Source: CAYWTX01 sp964461295 (GTDB lineage: Bacteria; Planctomycetota; Phycisphaerae; SM23-33). Taken from it: a DNA stretch of 11,793 nucleotides. The position numbers were made by a program, and so were the translations under genes. The notes beneath the pieces are model-generated. The model made no database searches, was not told where the DNA came from, and worked only from the letters and a program-made list of their open reading frames with translations. How positions within the stretch are numbered: the stretch's first letter is position 1; every line of letters starts with the position of its first letter. This document shows, one piece after another, positions 8,896 through 11,793 of the stretch. Where the stretch lies: positions 1 to 11,793 of the forward strand of contig CAYWTX010000524.1 of the NCBI GenBank assembly GCA_964461295.1, given 5' to 3'.

Positions 8896-9013
8896 GGCGC
8901 CGTCACGAAATAACTTGTTCACGTTCCCCAGGTGGCACAGGTCTCCGACCTGTGCTGCACAGCTTGGAAAGCTGTGCCACCAAGACTGGATTGCTCAGGT
9001 TATTTCGTGACGG
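8891..9013. mobile_element. Small terminal-inverted-repeat element, copy 1 (MITE/REPIN-like)
   Basis: CCGTCACGAAATAAC (8900-8914) is perfectly inverted as GTTATTTCGTGACGG (8999-9013). The homology to copy 2 starts earlier, at TGTAAGGCG (8891-8899). Inside, 8931-8981 is an inverted doublet: GGTGGCACAG pairs with CTGTGCCACC over 10 bp. Alternatively it folds as two hairpins, CACAGGT/ACCTGTG (8936-8954) and GCACAGCTT/AAGCTGTGC (8957-8977). Over 8891-9010 it matches 11674-11793 at 118 of 120 positions, with differences at 8926 and 8990. It encodes no protein. The hairpins could also end glycogen synthase transcription. No target-site duplication is evident. Confidence 0.85.
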
Positions 9014-9039
9014 ACCCTAAGGAGGGGAGGGGAACGGCC

Positions 9040-9197
9040 GACGACGAGGACGAGGACGAGGACGAAGGTTGTTCTTCGTTCGTAGTCCCGCCGTAAGGCG
9101 GAATCCCGGCACGTGATCGAAGACGAGAAACGCCCCGCCTTAGGGCGGCACTACGAAGCGGAGCCACGTTTCGTCGTCGTCCTCGTTGTCGTCCTCG
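9040..9197. repeat. Composite fold-back: REPIN-like hairpin pair inside GACGAG/CTCGTC arms
   Basis: The left arm (about 9040-9066) is a run of GACGAG units. The right arm (about 9170-9197) is its imperfect reverse complement. Between them TTCGTAGT (9079-9086) is inverted as ACTACGAA (9150-9157). Each of these is followed, on its own strand, by a hairpin: CCGCC-GTAA-GGCGG (9088-9101) and CCGCC-TTAG-GGCGG (9135-9148). A GTAG tetranucleotide at the foot of a short GC hairpin, repeated in inverse orientation, is the known architecture of REP doublets (REPINs) mobilised by RAYT transposases. Together with copy 1 of the small element it fills most of the gene-free stretch 8896-9240. No RAYT gene is in the window. 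Confidence 0.75.
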
Positions 9198-9228
9198 GTT
9201 GTCTCTTCTTCCGACGCCGGGAAGCCGG

Positions 9229-9234
9229 TACGAT
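9229..9234 (+). promoter_or_regulatory. Candidate -10 box close to the radical SAM start codon
   Basis: TACGAT lies only 6 nt before ATG 9241, and no Shine-Dalgarno precedes that ATG. If used, transcription would begin at or next to the start codon and give a leaderless or nearly leaderless mRNA. The -35 match is poor, so this is tentative. Confidence 0.3.
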
Positions 9235-9240
9235 TCGCCC

Positions 9241-11049
9241 ATGAGAGACCTTCGCGAACAGATCAGCCGCGAGCTTCTGCCTCGGGTGCGCCGGCCGGGA
9301 CAGTACATCGGCTGCGAGATCAACGCCCGTTGCGGGGACGTGCGAGCGGCCGACGTGTCGGTGTGCATGGCGTTTCCCGACACGTACGCGATCGGCATCA
9401 GCCACCTGGGCAGCCAAGTGCTCTACCACCTGCTGAACGCCGTGCCCGGCGTGGCGTGCGATCGCACGTACTGCCCGCTGCCGGACGCGGAGGCGACGAT
9501 GCGCCGGCGCGGCGTGCCGCTGTTCGGCTGGGAAAGCCGCGCCGCCGTGGGCGACTTCGACATCGTGGGCTTCTCGCTGGGTTACGAACTGTGCGTCACC
9601 AACGTGCTGACGATGTTGGACCTGGCCGGCGTGCCGCTGCACGCGGCCGAGCGCGGGCCGGGCGACCCGATCGTGGTCGGCGGCGACGCGCTGGCCGACA
9701 CGCCCGAGCCGATGGCGGAGTTCTTTGACGTGTTCCTGATCGGCGACGGCGAGGTGCATCTGCCGCTGCTGGTGGCCCTGGTCGGCCGCGCCAAGCGGGA
9801 GGGGGCCTCGCGGCAGGACGTGCTGCTCGAGGCGGCCCGGACGATCCCCGGCGCCTACGTCCCGCAGTTCTACCACGTCGGGAGCAACGGGCGATGCCCC
9901 GCCCCGGCGGAGGCGGGGGTTGCCTCCCTCATCGAGCACGTCCACATGCGCGACTTCACGCAATCCCCGGCCATCCTGGCCCCGCTGGTGCCGCTGGCCG
10001 AGGCGGTGCACGACCGCGTCGTGATCGAGATCATGCGAGGCTGCCCGAACGCCTGCCGATTCTGCCAGGCCGGGGCGATCCGGCTGCCGGTGCGGATCCG
10101 CGGCGTGGAGGAGATTCTCGCCATCGCCCGGGCGGCGATCGCGGCGACGGGGTATCGCGAGATCGCGTTGCTGAGCCTGTCGACGAGCGATTACCCGCGT
10201 CTGGGGGAGTTGATCGACGCGTTGAGCGCGGAGTTCTCGCCCAGGCACGTGTCGATCTCGCTGCCGTCGCTGCGCGTCGACAGCCAGCTCGAGCACTTGC
10301 CGCGGCTGACCAGCGAGGTCCGCAAGGGCGGGCTGACGATCGCGGCCGAGGCGGGCAGCGAGCGCCTGCGGCGGGCCCTTCGCAAGCGGATCACCGAGGA
10401 GGCGATGGTCCGCGGCGTGCGGGCGGCGTTCGCGGCGGGGTGGCGGAGCGTGAAGGTCTACTTCATGGCGGGCCTGCCGGGGGAGACGGAGGCGGACCTG
10501 GACGCGATGTTTCAGTTGTGCCGGAGGCTGAGCGACACGCGGCGGGAGGTGGACGGCCATCGCGGGGCGATCTCCGGCAGCGTGTCGTGGTTCGTGCCCA
10601 AGCCGCACACGCCGATGCAGTGGTGCGCGATGCGGCGGGCGGAGGAACTGCTGGAGATCCGCTACCGGCTGCGCGACCTGGCCAAGCGCAGCCCCGTGAT
10701 GTTCAAGTTCCACCGCGTGGAACGGAGCGTGCTGGAAGCCGTCATCGCCCGCGGCGGGCGCGAGGTGGGGCGGGTGATCGAGGAGGCGTGGCGCGCCGGT
10801 TGCCGGCTGGACAGTTGGGACGAGCACTGGGACTGGAACAAGTGGGTTGCGGCGTTCGAGAAGACGGGCGTGGATCCTGCGGCCATCGCCCACCGCGAGT
10901 TGCCGCCGGATGAGCCGCTGCCGTGGGGCCACGTGGCCTGCCCGCTGAGCGAGAAACTGCTCAGGAGCCAGTACCGGCGGATGAGGGAAGTGCTGACCAC
11001 GGAGGCACGCACGTCGCGGAGAGAAGACGGCGAGGAAAGGCAACAATGA
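9241..11049 (+). CDS. TIGR03960-type B12-binding-like/radical SAM protein
   Basis: This 602-residue protein has the typical layout of the TIGR03960 radical SAM family. The N-terminal Rossmann-like B12-binding-type domain carries MAFPDTYAIGISHLGSQVLY, DFDIVGFSLGYELCVTNVL (105-123) and DPIVVGGDALADTPEPMAEF (142-161), without a DxHxxG cobalamin motif. The radical SAM core has RGCPNACRFCQAG, with cluster ligands Cys268, Cys272 and Cys275 (CxxxCxxC). Family segments AAEAGSERLRRALRKRI, FMAGLPGET and VSWFVPKPHTPMQW follow. The family's reaction is not established. It is often next to or fused with a DUF2344 (TIGR03936) protein, often near ribosomal and RNase G genes, but neither is here. ATG 9241 is chosen because family similarity begins there; TTG 9199 is in frame but lies in repeat DNA. 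No Shine-Dalgarno is seen. The last residues (TTEARTSRREDGEERQQ) are low-complexity and encoded by a dispersed-repeat-like sequence. Confidence 0.9.
   Translation: MRDLREQISRELLPRVRRPGQYIGCEINARCGDVRAADVSVCMAFPDTYAIGISHLGSQVLYHLLNAVPGVACDRTYCPLPDAEATMRRRGVPLFGWESRAAVGDFDIVGFSLGYELCVTNVLTMLDLAGVPLHAAERGPGDPIVVGGDALADTPEPMAEFFDVFLIGDGEVHLPLLVALVGRAKREGASRQDVLLEAARTIPGAYVPQFYHVGSNGRCPAPAEAGVASLIEHVHMRDFTQSPAILAPLVPLAEAVHDRVVIEIMRGCPNACRFCQAGAIRLPVRIRGVEEILAIARAAIAATGYREIALLSLSTSDYPRLGELIDALSAEFSPRHVSISLPSLRVDSQLEHLPRLTSEVRKGGLTIAAEAGSERLRRALRKRITEEAMVRGVRAAFAAGWRSVKVYFMAGLPGETEADLDAMFQLCRRLSDTRREVDGHRGAISGSVSWFVPKPHTPMQWCAMRRAEELLEIRYRLRDLAKRSPVMFKFHRVERSVLEAVIARGGREVGRVIEEAWRAGCRLDSWDEHWDWNKWVAAFEKTGVDPAAIAHRELPPDEPLPWGHVACPLSEKLLRSQYRRMREVLTTEARTSRREDGEERQQ
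10997..11026. repeat. CCACGGAGGCACG-type repeat overlapping the radical SAM 3' end
   Basis: CCACGGAGGCACG followed by GCGGAGAGAAG resembles the run at 6845-6873. It encodes the polar tail of the radical SAM protein, so the gene end seems to read into a short interspersed repeat. The relation is by eye and needs genome-wide counts. Confidence 0.4.
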
Positions 11050-11322
11050 TGGAGAATGTAGCATCGGTATTGCGGTCCGAGCCGGGGGTGATGCGTGTTC
11101 CTCAGCCTGAAAGGCTGACATAGGACAGCCCAGGGCAACGCCCTGGGTATTCGTTACCTCCCAAGCCCAAGCCCTGTAAGGGCGAGAGAACCTCTGCACG
11201 CACTTCTTTCGCCCTTACAGGGCTTGTCCTTCTGGGTTTCCGGCACCCAGGGCGTTGCCCTGGGCTGCATTCCGTCAGCCCGTCGGGCTGAATAGAACGC
11301 AACAATGATGCTACAGTCTCCA
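11050..11322. repeat. Large fold-back element, copy 1 (hairpins A-B-C-C'-B'-A')
   Basis: Starting immediately after the radical SAM stop codon, six hairpins run in mirror order. They are A TCAGCCT-GAA-AGGCTGA (11102-11118), B CCCAGGGC-AAC-GCCCTGGG (11129-11147), C GCCCT-GTA-AGGGC (11171-11183), C' (11209-11225, the exact reverse complement of 11169-11185), B' (11246-11264) and A' TCAGCCC-GTC-GGGCTGA (11275-11291). Outside these, 11050-11078 is inverted at 11294-11322 with 23 of 29 matches, including TGTAGCATC. The whole can fold as one long hairpin or as separate small ones. It encodes no gene. Strong hairpin B may also act as a transcription end for the upstream gene. Confidence 0.85.
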
Positions 11323-11468
11323 ATGATGAACGGGGATGCACACAGGTAGGAAAGCTGGACGCTGTGGCAACGTTACACGGGTTCTGGGGATTCGGGCGCC
11401 GCTCAGAACACGGCAAACGAAGAACAGTATCGCTTTGCCCGCTTGCCAGGTGAGGCGGTGTCCGCTCT
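11323..11468. other. Gene-free spacer between the two fold-back elements
   Basis: I see no coding frame, promoter or repeat in these 146 bases. It belongs to the 744-bp gene-free end of the window (11050-11793), the rest of which is two fold-back elements and one small inverted-repeat element. Confidence 0.5.
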
Positions 11469-11667
11469 TCAGCCTGAAGGGCTGAGAGACGACAGCCCAG
11501 GGCAACGCCCTGGGAATGGATGTCCCAAGGCAACAAGCCCTGAAAGGGCGCAAGAACTGCCCACCCGGGCAACGGCTTCTTTCGCCCATTCCAGGGCTTC
11601 GCCATCTTCGGATACGCCTTTCCAGGGCGTTGCCCTGGGCTGTCCCATGTCAGCCCTTCAGGCTGGA
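11469..11667. repeat. Large fold-back element, copy 2 (diverged)
   Basis: It has the same unit order as the element at 11050-11322: A TCAGCCT-GAA-GGGCTGA (11469-11485), B CCCAGGGC-AAC-GCCCTGGG (11496-11514), C GCCCT-GAA-AGGGC (11537-11549), C' (about 11583-11599), B' CCAGGGC-GTT-GCCCTGG (11622-11638) and A' (about 11650-11667). Hairpin B is identical to that of copy 1, while the spacers differ. The outer inverted flanks seen around copy 1 are absent. The right side is followed after 6 bp by the second small inverted-repeat element. Confidence 0.8.
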
Positions 11668-11673
11668 GATCCC

Positions 11674-11793
11674 TGTAAGGCGCCGTCACGAAATAACTTG
11701 TTCACGTTTCCCAGGTGGCACAGGTCTCCGACCTGTGCTGCACAGCTTGGAAAGCTGTGCCACCAAGACTGGCTTGCTCAGGTTATTTCGTGA
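11674..11793. mobile_element. Small terminal-inverted-repeat element, copy 2 (cut by the window edge)
   Basis: This is 118/120 identical to 8891-9010, beginning with TGTAAGGCG and the left inverted repeat CCGTCACGAAATAAC (11683-11697). The inner hairpin doublet is at 11714-11764. The right inverted repeat starts at 11782 and reads GTTATTTCGTGA to the window end, with only the last three bases missing. The two differences from copy 1 are at 11709 and 11773. An open frame reading through it is an artefact of the repeat. Confidence 0.85.

Noticed and set aside
7024..8922. Antisense open frame over glycogen synthase
   Set aside because: Same reason: the plus strand encodes a clear GT3 enzyme and the antisense frame has no domain signal.
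9199..9240. TTG start for the radical SAM gene
   Set aside because: The 14 extra residues come from the end of the repeat block, have no family similarity, and no ribosome binding site precedes the TTG.
9151..11199. Antisense open frame over the radical SAM gene running into both repeat regions
   Set aside because: It reads through hairpin repeats and has shadow-type composition.
11102..11667. CRISPR array
   Set aside because: The repeats are palindromic hairpins in mirror order with irregular spacing, not direct repeats with uniform spacers, and no cas gene is present.
11443..11793. Apparent 116-residue protein at the right end
   Set aside because: It lies almost wholly in the second fold-back element and the small inverted-repeat element. 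The same peptide ending appears at the other copy because the DNA repeats.

Overview
The window is GC-rich bacterial DNA with about 80% coding density. It most resembles a Planctomycetota genome, perhaps Phycisphaerae-like. The grounds are secreted HEAT-repeat and beta-propeller proteins, a eukaryote-type (GT3) glycogen synthase, a TIGR03960-type radical SAM protein, and intergenic regions full of long fold-back repeats. The phylum is an inference; the window has no rRNA or tRNA to test it.

Layout. Positions 1-801 (minus) hold the N-terminal part of an exported HEAT-repeat protein that runs off the left edge. Across a 266-bp divergent intergenic region, 1068-4319 (plus) encodes a 1083-residue exported fusion of HEAT repeats, a beta-rich domain and a heparinase/alginate-lyase-like helical region. 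Next come class II fumarase (4434-5828, plus) and a convergent exported PQQ-like beta-propeller protein (5927-6811, minus). Divergent from that is a GYS-type glycogen synthase (7051-8895, plus). After 345 bp of repeats comes a radical SAM protein (9241-11049, plus). The last 744 bp contain no gene, only fold-back repeats.

How the genes relate. There is no clear multi-gene operon. The genes are single units, mostly divergent or convergent, several with a recognisable TAnnAT-like -10 hexamer close to the start. Fumarase and glycogen synthase are core carbon metabolism. The HEAT and propeller proteins are cell-envelope or secreted proteins of unknown role, one possibly linked to polysaccharide breakdown.

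The most unusual content is non-coding. There are two nearly identical copies (118/120 positions) of an element of about 114-123 bp with 15-bp perfect terminal inverted repeats around an inverted hairpin doublet. There is a REPIN-like pair of GTAG-headed hairpins inside a purine/pyrimidine inverted repeat. There are also two copies of a large fold-back element whose six hairpins are ordered A-B-C-C'-B'-A'. One element copy appears to supply the stop codon of the glycogen synthase gene, and another abuts a fold-back element. Apart from a short gene-end motif, all these repeats are inverted doublets of hairpin units, as expected of non-autonomous elements moved in trans. No transposase gene lies in the window.
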